Below, piece by piece: positions 22,402-32,167 of a DNA stretch of 64,000 bases. Under the pieces are notes generated by a model. The model saw only the letters and a list, made by a program, of their open reading frames with translations. It had not been told where the DNA came from and made no database searches. Each line of letters opens with the position of its first letter. Position 1 is the first letter of the stretch. A program made the position numbers and the translations under genes. The stretch is taken from contig OX463815.1 of the NCBI GenBank assembly GCA_949825045.1, forward strand, positions 35,455,356 to 35,519,355, in the 5' to 3' direction. This DNA comes from Argyresthia goedartella. Taxonomy: Eukaryota > Arthropoda > Insecta > Lepidoptera > Argyresthiidae.

Positions 22402-22806
22402 TAGGGTTCCGTACCCGAAGGGTTCCAAACGGGACCCTATTACTAAGACTCCGCTGTCCGTCCGTCCGTCTGTCACCAGGCTGTATCTCACGAACCGTGA
22501 TAGTTAGACAGTTGAAATTTTCACAGATGATGTATTTATGTTGCCGCTATAACAACAAATACTAAAAAACAGGATAAAAGAAATATTTAGGGGGGCTCCC
22601 ATACAATAATTCTTTCAATACCACATACAAACTTATGGATGCACCTGGTTACGTACATGGAGTGTGAAAGTAACCGCACCAATAACTTTGTAAACAATAT
22701 TTTGCTGTGTAAAATCCAAACTATTCACTCCACACCATCCCTACCATTGTACGGTGGTACGGAACCCTACGTGCGCGATTTAGACTCGCACTTGACCGGT
22801 TTTTTA
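22402..22806 (+). repeat. dispersed repeat family A, complete copy
   Basis: Beginning TAGGGTTCCGTACCCGAAGG, it has CTCCGCTGTCCGTCCGTCCG, GTTGAAATTTTCACAGATGA, GCCGCTATAACAACAAATAC and CACCTGGTTACGTACATGGA. Near the 3' end GGTGGTACGGAACCCTACGT mirrors the 5' end. It finishes GACTCGCACTTGACCGGTTT. Non-coding. Confidence 0.85.
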
Positions 22807-23289
22807 ATCTTTTTAATCTTATGGACTTCCTACTTAGGCATTATTAAATACATAGATAGGTACATAATATGTTGTCACCGACGCCCTATATTTGTAGTCA
22901 TTTTCCTAACTTACATTAAACGGTTCTTAATCTAACTTTTGATTTAAAATCACCCTAAGAATAGACACCGCCCCGTCATAAAATAAACAAGTTAAGAACT
23001 TTTATATTACTGCCTATTCGATAATGAAAGTGTTGTTCTAGCCGTTAAACTGTTGGACAAAAATAATATTTTTATAGCTTAATTGGGTGTGTATTTAGAT
23101 TTTAGTGATCGTTAAGGATTTAATGGACTGCTACTGCCATCTAGCAGGCAGTAGCGGAACTAAGCGACAGGCTTTGCAGGGCCCCGGTCCGTTCTAATGA
23201 TGTAACTTTATTTGATCAAATCGGTTTCATAGTGTAAGCAGCATAGGCAGGAACCGAGCGATATTCGCACATCTGAAACGATCGTGCGG

Positions 23290-23585
23290 GTAGCATCATC
23301 TGGCAGAGACGGTTACTGGATGGGTTTCTGTTTCTATGAGGCATTCGTCTCGGGCGCTTTTGTGTTTCGGGTAGGTTCCGGCGCCACTATCGCTACTCGG
23401 TGTTAGTAATCGTAAAGCTGTGTCAGAGGCCCTAATAGGGCAGTTTGATAACATCTGACAGTCGGGTTGACCACTAGACCGACACCCCTCCATTAACCCG
23501 CACTGAGCCAGCGTGGTGAAGTATGGCTCAATCTTACTCGTATCCTGGTAAAACCCTCGGTGGGGACATTATTGGGCTACATTTA
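23290..23585 (+). mobile_element. SINE family F, degenerate copy
   Basis: The tail CACCCCTCCATTAACCCGCA then CTGAGCCAGCGTGGTGAAGT and ATGGCTCAATCTTACTCG matches 25,295-25,355. The upstream part is diverged and the tRNA-like head is not clear. Confidence 0.6.
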
Positions 23586-23766
23586 TTATTACTATTATAT
23601 TAATATGACTTTACTTCCCAGAAATTGATCCTCAATAAATTGTCGGTTAGTGTAGTATACAGGTATTTAAAAAAAAAAAGTCGGGTTCGATTTCCGGCCA
23701 GGAATCTAGTTTAATAAAAGGTATGATGCAGTTTTTTATCAAAATCGATGCATCGAACAAAGTCAT

Positions 23767-24243
23767 GGTTCCCTACAAAAAAAAAGAACTACTAGGCCTC
23801 CGCTGACCATCTGTCACCGCGCTCTACCGAATCAACCGAAATAGGTAGAGCTGAAATTTTCACAGAAGTTGTATTTCAATTACCGCTACAACAACAAATA
23901 ATGAAACATACCGGTTTTTAATAATTAAAAGAAGTACCAAAGAAGTAGTAACTAAATTATTCGTATGGCCATTTTCTTGGCCATTTTGATTTATTTGTTT
24001 ATCGGTAAAAACTGGATTCTCCCGATCTTATCGGAAAATATCTTTATTTGCAAATATTGAGTTTTTTGCTAAGTTATTTATCATTATACGATTAATCATT
24101 CCAATCATGATATTTTTTTTATTTTTTATTTTATTTCTGTAAAAGTTATTTAGTACAAAAGATCCTTTTACGTTTTTCCGTGTACAATGGTACGGAACCC
24201 TTCGTGTGCGGGTCCGATGTCCCACTCGCACTTGACCGATTTT
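23767..24243 (+). repeat. dispersed repeat family A, diverged copy
   Basis: It contains CTAGGCCTCCGCTGACCATC, GCTGAAATTTTCACAGAAGT and CCGCTACAACAACAAATAAT. After an AT-rich internal stretch it ends with ACAATGGTACGGAACCCTTC and CCACTCGCACTTGACCGATT. Confidence 0.7.
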
Positions 24244-24248
24244 ATTGT

Positions 24249-24350
24249 TTGTCTCATCTCCACATTGGACCACTGTGGGACAAGAAATGCGAAGAAACTA
24301 TCACAGATTGATTTTTAGATCTCTTTCAAATAAAGGATGTGTTTGACTTG
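24249..24350 (+). repeat. dispersed repeat family C, copy 3
   Basis: It has CTCCACATTGGACCACTGTG, then CTATCACAGATTGATTTTTA and GATCTCTTTCAAAT. It is directly adjacent to the 3' end of a family A element. Confidence 0.7.
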
Positions 24351-24500
24351 TAAGTACAAATATTACATATTTTAAATTATACACAGGAATAAATACTTAC
24401 AAAAGTATTAAGCGAGTTTAACTCCAATCACTCTCGTCATTTATGTAATCTTGAATATTTTAATTTCTCTTTTCAGATAAAGAGGTTTTTACATGGTTTA

Positions 24501-24835
24501 TAGGGTTCCGTACCCGAAGGGGACCCTATTACTAAGCCTCCGCTGTCCGTCCGTCCGTCCGTCTGTCACCAGGCTGTATCTCATGAACAAAAAATACTAA
24601 GAAACGTAATAAAATTAATATTTAAGGGGGCTCCCATACAACAATTCTTTCAATACCACATACAAACTTATGAATGCACCTGGTTACGTACATGGAGTGT
24701 GAAAGCAGCCGCACCAATAACTTTGTAAACAATATTTTGCCATGTAAAATACAAACTGTGTACTCCACACCATCCCTACCATTGTACGGTGGTACGGAAC
24801 CCTTCGTGCGCGAGTAAGACTCGCACTTGAACTTT
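24501..24835 (+). repeat. dispersed repeat family A, complete copy 2
   Basis: It matches 22,402-22,806 closely, including GGGGGCTCCCATACAACAAT, ACCACATACAAACTTATGAA and GGTGGTACGGAACCCTTCGT. A deletion has removed part of the GTTGAAATTTTCACA segment. Confidence 0.85.
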
Positions 24836-25129
24836 TTAAATTGCTATGGCAATTTAAAAATCTCCAAATACTTCTATCCCTTGTAGTTTCCGATTTCGCC
24901 CTTCTGACCCTTCGAAATGTAAGTCCAATAAGATTTACCCTTAACCGGCGAGCTTGTATTTGTAAGAGATTTATGCATGTTGAGGAAGCGATAGATGTAT
25001 GCCAGGATCGTTGCAGGCGCAGCTCTTTAGTCCCTACCTGCCCCTTTTCCAGGAAAATGGCGTGAGCATATGTATGTAAAAATTTATATGTGATACCTAC
25101 GAATAGTACTTACTTACGTACGAATGTGA

Positions 25130-25412
25130 TAGCAAATTGCTACGCTTATAGAGATCCGTGGTCTAGTACCTTCACGCTTGCTTCTGACTCAGGAGATCGG
25201 GGTTCGATTTCGGTGCAGACCATGTACCGATGGGGTGTTCCGGATGACACGTTAAGCTGTAGGTCCCGGCTTCTATCGCTACGTGGTAGGTGGTCGTAAC
25301 ACCCCTCCATCAACCCGCACTGAGCCAGCGTGGTGGAGTATGGCTTAATCTTACACGTGTGCGGGTAAAGGCCTGTGCCCCTCGGAGGGGGCAGTAGTGG
25401 GCTACGTTTAGT
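25130..25412 (+). mobile_element. SINE family F, best copy
   Basis: The tRNA-like head has an A-box-like CCGTGGTCTAGTACC and a B-box GGGGTTCGATTTC. It is followed by GTTCCGGATGACACGTTAAG and the tail CCCTCCATCAACCCGCACTG, GTGGTGGAGTATGGCTTAAT and GGCCTGTGCCCCTCGGAGGG. Diverged relatives are at 11,676 and 23,290. Confidence 0.75.
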
Positions 25413-25504
25413 TAATTAATTCACATTATACGGACGTTCTGACGGTGATAAAAAAGTGAGGGAACCTTGAATCACTGTCACGCAAAATGGAGTATTTCAT
25501 AACT

Positions 25505-25570
25505 GGGTGAATGCCTCTGCCACCCCGTACGGGAAAAGGCGTGACGCTATGTGTGTACGCCTGTAGAAAC
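25505..25570 (+). repeat. dispersed repeat family B, best copy
   Basis: TGCCTCTGCCACCCCGTACG then GGAAAAGGCGTGACGCTATG defines the family consensus in this window. Confidence 0.65.
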
Positions 25571-26267
25571 AGTGGTACGTATGAGTCATGAACTCATGCT
25601 CATGATACTTCACTATTGAGTAACGAGCTGAAAACCGTGAGATTGCAATGGCTCTCAAAATTTACAAAACAATTTATTTATTGCAACTTTTTATTCTCTA
25701 CCAGTCTTGGCAAATCCACTTCCAATCTAATAAAAAAAACAAGAAAAGTGTGAAGATTTTTCCTGGATTCCTTTTCAAAAACTAACTTTTTAGTTTTAAA
25801 ACCAATCGACGTAATTTTTCTAATCGAATCGATATATATGTCTCCGATTTTACTGTTTCGATTTTTACAAAATTAGGAGTATAAAGCTTGCAACAACATA
25901 ATTTATCAATCGCTGAATTATTGTCTTATTATAATCAATACTAATTTTATATTTATTAATTATAAAATAATATTTCATTTGGATTCTAATGTAATGCTTC
26001 TAGTACAGTTATTTTAACCCCAGGATTTAAATATATGCTTACTTCGCAAATGTCAGACAGGTAGCCAGACAGTCTCACATTTGAGAGCCCCTGTACAGCG
26101 GCAGAGGCCAAATTCGGCGCTGGCGTGGGGCCAGCTCCACTCACCTGGTCGCGCCAATTCTCCTTCCGTTCAGGATACTCTTGTATACCTCGGGAAAATA
26201 CTGCAAGCACTTATACTGTAAGTTTATATATGCGTCAAGCCTGGCAGCGGGATTTCAGCCCAGATGG
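25571..26267. other. no gene seen
   Basis: AT-rich, with one more GC-rich patch at 26,080-26,165 that forms a 74-codon minus frame without recognisable motifs. Confidence 0.4.
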
Positions 26268-26989
26268 TTTGTGCACTTAGTGAAAGAATCCTGATTTTTT
26301 TACCACAGCTGGTACGTGTGCTAAAGTTTATATTTCGGAATTGAGGAAAGTCGGCTTCGACCTGAGAGGCCCGTGAGGGTCAGCTCAAAAACGCACCCCG
26401 CGCCACACAAACAAAACATTCTACCTGATAATTTCTGCTACTAGGGCATGTTTGATATCGTTTTCGTATAAGACAAGGACGAGGAATTCATTTTTGTGCA
26501 TAACATTCTATCATTCCATAGCAAGTTTTGAAATTTAAAGCAAATTTGTGGAAATGTAAAGTTTTTTTTTTTTCATTTAATAGAGCTACTTCTACTAACT
26601 TTCTGGATACTAAGAAATTACAAAAAAGAAATACTGATGTTTAGCTTAAATATTATAGTTTACAAAAATATATACTTTGTTGGTACTTCCTAAGTAATAT
26701 CTTACAGAAAAAAATACGTAGGCTCCAAGACGACGCAAGTCAATTCCTCTACTTTGGGCGAAGTATTATATACGAACATATTCGTTTCTAGACATTTCAG
26801 TAGATCTGCTTTCGTTCCTATTCTCATTTAACCTCCGATAGATAGGGATGGTGGGTAGCATGATTCTCATGGGCGAAGGAATTGTCTATGTCTTCGTCGC
26901 GATTCTGACATGCTGTGTACAGCCTCGAGAAGAGCGAGCAACTCTTAAGGTCGCCAAAAAATTCAGGATTCTTTCACTTAGTGCACAAA
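26268..26989. mobile_element. 722-bp element with ~32-bp terminal inverted repeats
   Basis: The left end TTTGTGCACTTAGTGAAAGA then ATCCTGATTTTTT is mirrored at the right end, whose reverse complement is TTTGTGCACTAAGTGAAAGA then ATCCTGAATTTTTT. The inside carries no long frame, so it is a non-autonomous DNA transposon. The superfamily is not clear because I could not define a target-site duplication confidently (A/T-rich flanks). Confidence 0.7.
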
Positions 26990-27239
26990 AAAGTAGTTTT
27001 GTTCTAGACTGAACTTCCTCCCCTTAGTGGGGAAGATGAAAAAACTGTTAAATAGTAAAACGACCGAATAAAAAACTAATTGAGCGAATGCCCATGAACA
27101 GCGGAATGTTCTGAAATGTGCCGAATTGCGCGACAAAATTACTTATTTGCGTGACTAAATTACTGAATGGTTTAGCCACAACTTATTGGCTAAATAAAGA
27201 CTGTCTGGGTGAAGTGGTGGGTCAGGGTAGGGTAGGAGG

Positions 27240-27305
27240 ATAAAGAGAGTGAGCGAAGCGAAGCCCCCTTTATCCTTCATGTTAGGTTCAACATGTAACA
27301 ACAAC
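27240..27305 (+). repeat. core-D fragment
   Basis: GAGCGAAGCGAAGCCCCCTT then TATCCTTCATGTTAGGTTCA and ACATGTAACAACAAC is the 3' half of the core described at 20,814. No recognisable ends accompany it. Confidence 0.65.
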
Positions 27306-27684
27306 ACAATCCAACGCTAATTTTGTACTTTATTTTATTTGAATTAAGGTTTTTCAAGTTGCTGCACTGCCATTCGGCACAGCACTACCTCGCGAGAGGT
27401 AGGCTGGCCTGGCAAGGTCGCCATGTAAGGATGTGGTATATGCGTGGAATAAGACGAGTATCGGCTTCAAAGTACAGTCGTATATTGTCTCTAGATTCAT
27501 ACAATACCGGGCTATATATAGATGTAATTAGGGTTCGGGTGTGCATACACTACAGTTTTTATATTTCTAGTTGCGTTCATTTTTTGTCGCTCTTCCACAA
27601 TTCAGTCAGGCAAAACCATTATTTTTGCACAACTAACAAACAAATACAGGATTTACAGTCATATCTTTCAATACTACCTAAAAA
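27306..27684. other. 128-codon open frame region, no gene supported
   Basis: A plus-strand frame from 27,323 to 27,709 is open for 128 codons. Its composition is low in charged periodicity, it runs into a SINE tail, and no domain or splice context is recognisable. I treat it as chance. Confidence 0.35.
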
Positions 27685-27800
27685 TCCCCAGGTCCATGGA
27701 TGTTTGTGATTGCCGTCGCCGTTTCTGGTTCCCTGGTAAATGTTTATATAAAGGCACATACATTATGTCGTGGATACCATAAGTCGTGGGAGCCCGAAAC
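27685..27800 (+). mobile_element. SINE family 1 tail fragment
   Basis: CCATGGATGTTTGTGATTGC then CGTCGCCGTTTCTGGTTCCC and CACATACATTATGTCG correspond to the tail of the SINE at 8221. The tRNA-like head is missing. Confidence 0.55.
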
Positions 27801-28199
27801 AGAGCATATTATACCAACAAAACCCATTGTAAGGACACAGACAAGTCAATCCGCAGTCATGAGAACGATCTTATGAAAAATCGTATGATCAGTATAAAAA
27901 AGATAACATGGTGCTTGACGAGTGTCATGGGATGGGATATTGCTTAAAACATCGATTAATCAAATGATTCGATACACTCTTTAGACATTTGCGAATTGAA
28001 TAATAAAATAATTAAACAAGTCAAAAAAAAAAACTACTTCAAGTTCAAGCCCTATTTCTTCCTCCTCGCTCGGGATGCGAATGAAGTCTGTGTACATGAA
28101 AAGTCCTCATCAAAACTTTTGCTGCACGGAACCACAAACCAAAACGTCATCGGTGTATTTTTTTTTGTATTTGTTGATTTTTTCAGAAAGCGCTGAATC

Positions 28200-28350
28200 A
28201 ATTTTTATAAAATTTGTATGAGATCACCTCTGAAGTATGACCTACCAATTAAAATAAGAATCATCAAACTCGGTTCATAATTGACGGAGTAATCGCGTAA
28301 CAAACACACACATAAACAGACTAATTAAGAACCTCCTCCTTTTTGAAGTC
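28200..28350 (+). repeat. LINE 3'-tail-like repeat
   Basis: The sequence AATCATCAAACTCGGTTCAT, then CACACACATAAACAGACTAA and GAACCTCCTCCTTTTTGAAG plus TCGGTTG has the layout of common lepidopteran RTE-type LINE or SINE 3' ends. The clade is an informed guess. Confidence 0.5.
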
Positions 28351-28371
28351 GGTTGAGAATAAAGTCACGCC

Positions 28372-28400
28372 CCGTTTTCTGACGCGGTGGCAGAGGCATA
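28372..28400 (-). repeat. dispersed repeat family B fragment
   Basis: AGTCACGCCCCGTTTTCTGA then CGCGGTGGCAGAGGCA is a short minus copy. Confidence 0.5.
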
Positions 28401-28440
28401 TATCTGTTAATCAAATGAATCGATATATCGGAGCCATATC

Positions 28441-28735
28441 ACAGAATTGATGATTTCATAAAATTGCCAACCATTTCATGATCTTGCCGACCATTTCATG
28501 AAATGATTAGAAAGGGCTGAATTTAATTAAACGTGTGTTTTTAAAGCATTTTTAATTCAGTACCTACTACCTTATGATTTTTGTGATATAGGTATCGAAC
28601 TATCACGAAGATTATTCTTTAGATTTAGTTTTCACCTAAGCTACTGCAGTGTTTTTCCCTGAAATATGAATTCGGCCATTGAAAGTTCTAATTCAACAAT
28701 GGCTGGCCAATTTATTACGACATCTACACTTTTCA
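28441..28735 (-). repeat. core-D element with CATTTCATGA ends, copy 1
   Basis: The left flank has GACCATTTCATGAAATGATT and the right part TTCTAATTCAACAATGGCTG. Inside, CACGAAGATTATTC and TTCACCTAAGCTACTGCAGT mark a diverged core. It pairs with 29,528-29,783 along its length. Confidence 0.6.
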
Positions 28736-29527
28736 AACATTTGTGAATTGGATGCAGCAAATTTTGATATATTTTGACATTTTGTAGAAATTAAGTAATA
28801 TAAAAACCCGTGCATGTTTTATTGGATATACTATAATCCCAAACACATGTTACTCGTTTATGAATGAACAATTTCCATTATTTCCGATTGTTTTGGTAAC
28901 ATCCCTAGTGTTTAAAAACTGGAGTTTATGAAGTTATATGTAAATTGTCATATCACTTCTAAGATTGTATGAACAATACATACATAGATGACTACTCCGA
29001 AATGTCCGTGCTTACCGAACAGCATTCTGTAAATCATGATACTGCCCTTACTAGTTCTGTGACGTCATCTCGTTTGCGTTTGCCCCATTCACGGTAAGTT
29101 CATTTCCCTTGCGCGTAGGCGAACGTGACGCGGCGGCGATGAGGGATGGCACATTCATTCATGCGCTTATGCGATTTCGTAACAACACTCAAGGAATGAC
29201 TTGATTCTTGTGAGAAAATCTTGGTGTCATTTTCCCGACGTTTTAATATGGAATCGCCATTATTAGCTTATTCTTCTAGCAGAACAAAAGCTACTTCGAT
29301 TCGGCCGCTGTCGAAGTAGAAGTTTTGAGCCACAATTTATTTTGCTTGTATGCGGTAGTTAGAGCATCATCATTGTCTCGCTCAGTGTTGTGCATAATGT
29401 TTGCGTTTGTTGCGATAATTTCTTTGCATCTGTAATTGTGTTTATTACACAAGTAAAAGCGTCCCTCGCAACAAATATCAAACATTTTCTTTAGGCGACT
29501 TAAATATGTTGTAATCATATCGTAGAA
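28736..29527. other. no gene seen; CpG-rich patch with CRE-like site
   Basis: At about 29,058-29,070 there is TGTGACGTCATCTCG, containing the palindrome TGACGTCA, and a CpG-rich patch follows to 29,150 (AACGTGACGCGGCGGCGATG). It could be regulatory but has no TATA or initiator context. No exon recognised. Confidence 0.35.
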
Positions 29528-29783
29528 GTGATCATTTTATCAAATGTCCAATTATTTCATGATCTGGTCAGAAAGGCTTGAATTTGATGAAACATGTCTT
29601 TTTAAAAGATTTTTTATTCATAATGTTATTTTGATTTACCTGTCAAACTAACACGAAGACTATTCGGGGGCTTCGCTGCGCACACCCCCTTTAGTCGTCA
29701 CCTAAGATAAAAGATTTCTTGATTCAATGAAAGTCCTAATTCAACCATGGTTGACCATTTCATGATATGGTCGTTACGACAGA
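29528..29783 (-). repeat. core-D element with CATTTCATGA ends, copy 2
   Basis: AATTATTTCATGATCTGGTC on the left and GACCATTTCATGATATGGTC on the right flank a core with AACTAACACGAAGACTATTC, GGGGGCTTCGCTGCGCACAC and CCCCCTTTAGTCGTCACCTA. Confidence 0.65.
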
Positions 29784-31049
29784 TATATTCGGAAGCGGAA
29801 GACGCCTCCGGTAATAATGCTTCTGAACATTTCCCTAGTCAAAGGTTGCATTACCATCTTCCAACTGAATGGCATCCATCATGAAACTGTGGGTGTTTCT
29901 TGACAATGCTAATGGTGGTAAGAAACTTGAATGGAGGGTAGTTGAGTTGCGTGGGATGACAGAAATGAGTATGGCATTATGAATGGACTACAATGCCTAA
30001 ATAGTATTTTTGGAACAAATCGACGATGACTGCCACTTTCTTTTATTCAGATCTCAATGGGGGAACAAGCTTTAACATGATTAGTGGAAATCTTGTTCAA
30101 TTAATCTGCGCTGAACGGTCCTACCATAGGGACAATGAAGGAGAAGATAATGAAAACAGATCCGTATTTTTTTAGGACTCATCATGGTATCAGAGTTTCT
30201 GGGTTTGGCTCCCAGATAAGGAAGGTCAAAAATACATTTATATTCCAGTCCCACGACAAAGTGTGACATTACGTGTAGGTTGGATAATATGATCTTCTTT
30301 AAATGTTAAATTTACAATTCAAAGCTGGGAAGAGAAGGGATGTCTTTCCACTGCAGCTTTAAAGTCCGTCGGCGCGATTACAAGTTTCCCAACTAAAAAT
30401 AACGCAAGCTGTCATTAGGCCAATGGCCTTATTATTCAGTGTGACGACCAACATATGTAAGATCGGAAATAACCTGTATTATCTAAACGACAGTCATTCG
30501 TTTGAACATCATCCAACCAAACTGAGAAACAAAAAAAATTGGCACCGGCTCAGTGTAAAAAAAACGATAATAGATCATTTACGAGATCTTAAAACTGTCT
30601 GGTCTTTTCTATAAGTCACATCTAATGTCTAGTTGGAAACGTGGAATTGTTTGTTTCGTTATTTTCAGTCTAGACTAGACGAAACATGTTACAAGGTAAA
30701 GTAGAAATATACAGATTTTCTTCAATATGATTATATTTTGTGAAGCAATGTTTCTAGTCTCAACACGTCATGTATTTTACATGATTTTTGATGTAGATAA
30801 CTATCTCAATATAAGATACATACTTTCTTCGGGTACTACCAACTCCTATCGGAGTTTGGCGACCATAATGTCAATCTGCACTCGGGATACTGCCGCCCTG
30901 ATTAGGAAAGTGGTGCGCATCCTTGTACCTTCTCTTGCATGATGAATTTATTTATAAAAATAATAAAATGGTTAATTTCTGTCCATACTCATAGACAAAT
31001 ATTAAAAGTAAAAATATGTAAAATATCACTAGACTTTATTTTTTTATTT
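29784..31049. other. no gene seen
   Basis: AT-rich, with short frames only. A segment at 30,825-30,905 has a repeat-like, GC-richer composition but no second copy in the window. Confidence 0.4.
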
Positions 31050-31445
31050 CCGCCTCGGTGCAGGGAGCCCCAGTGTTACAATATGTTATTACTACAGATG
31101 TAGTTATTATCCCTAGGATAATTGTCGGACCGTCTAAGGTCTTCCCGAAACTCTGCAATCCTGGATCTCAGCAGCGCGAAGAAATCTGGGACCCCGGCAT
31201 TAGCGAATATGCCAGACGCACTAAAAGTATCTCGGTAGTAAGGCTACGTAGCGTATTATTGCATTGTACTCTCGGGACGTTACAAGACCGTCTTATGGAG
31301 TCGCTGGTCCATAACTAAAGACATCAGATGCCTGAGACCGCTGATTGAGGGGCTGAGAAACACCATATCATCAGCATAGCTCTGGTTATTTACACAAATC
31401 CCATCAATACGACATCCGATTTTGGTGCCCCTCAATCCCGTCAAT
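31050..31445 (-). pseudogene. LINE reverse transcriptase fragment
   Basis: On the minus strand, from about 31,445, a frame encodes YADDMVFLSPSISGLRHLM, the catalytic YADD box of a non-LTR retrotransposon reverse transcriptase. After a deletion and frameshift near 31,265 it continues as SASGIFANAGVPDFFALLRS, the type of sequence found near the carboxy end of such ORF2 proteins. The fragment is truncated at both ends and has several stops. The clade cannot be assigned from so little. Confidence 0.75.
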
Positions 31446-31600
31446 ATTTATTGATCTGTAAAAATCCACTGATAAATACTTACATTATATAAGTCACCGT
31501 AAGATTTTCAAAACCGTAAGATTATAATCTAACGTTTTTTTTCTCGTTAGTTTACGAACTATCGAAAAATTGTAAACTGTACCGTACTGCTTACGATATG

Positions 31601-31830
31601 ACGCGTTAGTTTATAATAAAGCCTTAAATTGTGAACTGCTTAAAACTTGAATTGCAAAGGAAATACCAGGGCCAATACTGCGGTAGCTTAGGTGAAGACC
31701 AGAGGGGGCGAGCGCAGCGAAGTCCCCTAATAGTCTTCGTGTTAGGTTGACATGTAAGAACAAAATAAACGTAAACTCTCGCTCTGTCGGTCTGGTTTAC
31801 AATTTATCGATAGTTTACAAACTAACGCGT
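31601..31830 (+). repeat. core-D element with ACGCGTTAGTT ends, copy 2
   Basis: The ends ACGCGTTAGTTTATAA and (reverse complement of the right end) ACGCGTTAGTTTGTAA are terminal inverted repeats. The core has TACTGCGGTAGCTTAGGTGA, AGACCAGAGGGGGCGAGCGC, AATAGTCTTCGTGTTAGGTT and GACATGTAAGAACAA. It matches 20,814-21,057 over its full length. Confidence 0.8.
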
Positions 31831-31998
31831 TATTTTATAAACTACCGGTTTCGACAATCTTACGGTGACATACGGTTTTAATCCAGGGATCGGAAGAAAA
31901 AAACCTGGGTTTTCAATGCTTATGTTTGTGAGGCCACTGTTTCTGATGCCCAAGAGGCCGTCTATCCAAGTTACAAATGGTACATCTCTTTTTTTCAG

Positions 31999-32167
31999 TA
32001 CGCCAAGCGCGAGTAGACGACATGAAGTCAGTGAGGACGACGCCTGGAAGCGTCGTGCGGCTAGAGTGTATTGCGAGCGCGCGGCCGCCTCCACGGATAA
32101 CGTGGTACAGAGACGGCAGGCCGGTGACAGAAATTGCGCTGAGGAGGCTAAGAGTGCTCAACTATAG
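31999..32167 (+). CDS. vn: vein exon: first half of Ig domain
   Basis: The acceptor TTTTTTTTCAG ends at 31,998 and the donor GTAAGA starts at 32,168. The exon encodes VDDMKSVRTTPGSVVRLECI and then the ITWYRDGRPVTE strand, ending LRVLNY plus two bases of an Arg codon. Phase-1 entry is usual for an Ig domain exon. Confidence 0.85.

Noticed and set aside
27323..27709. 128-codon plus-strand ORF
   Set aside because: It has no recognisable domain, runs into a SINE tail and shows no splice or promoter context.
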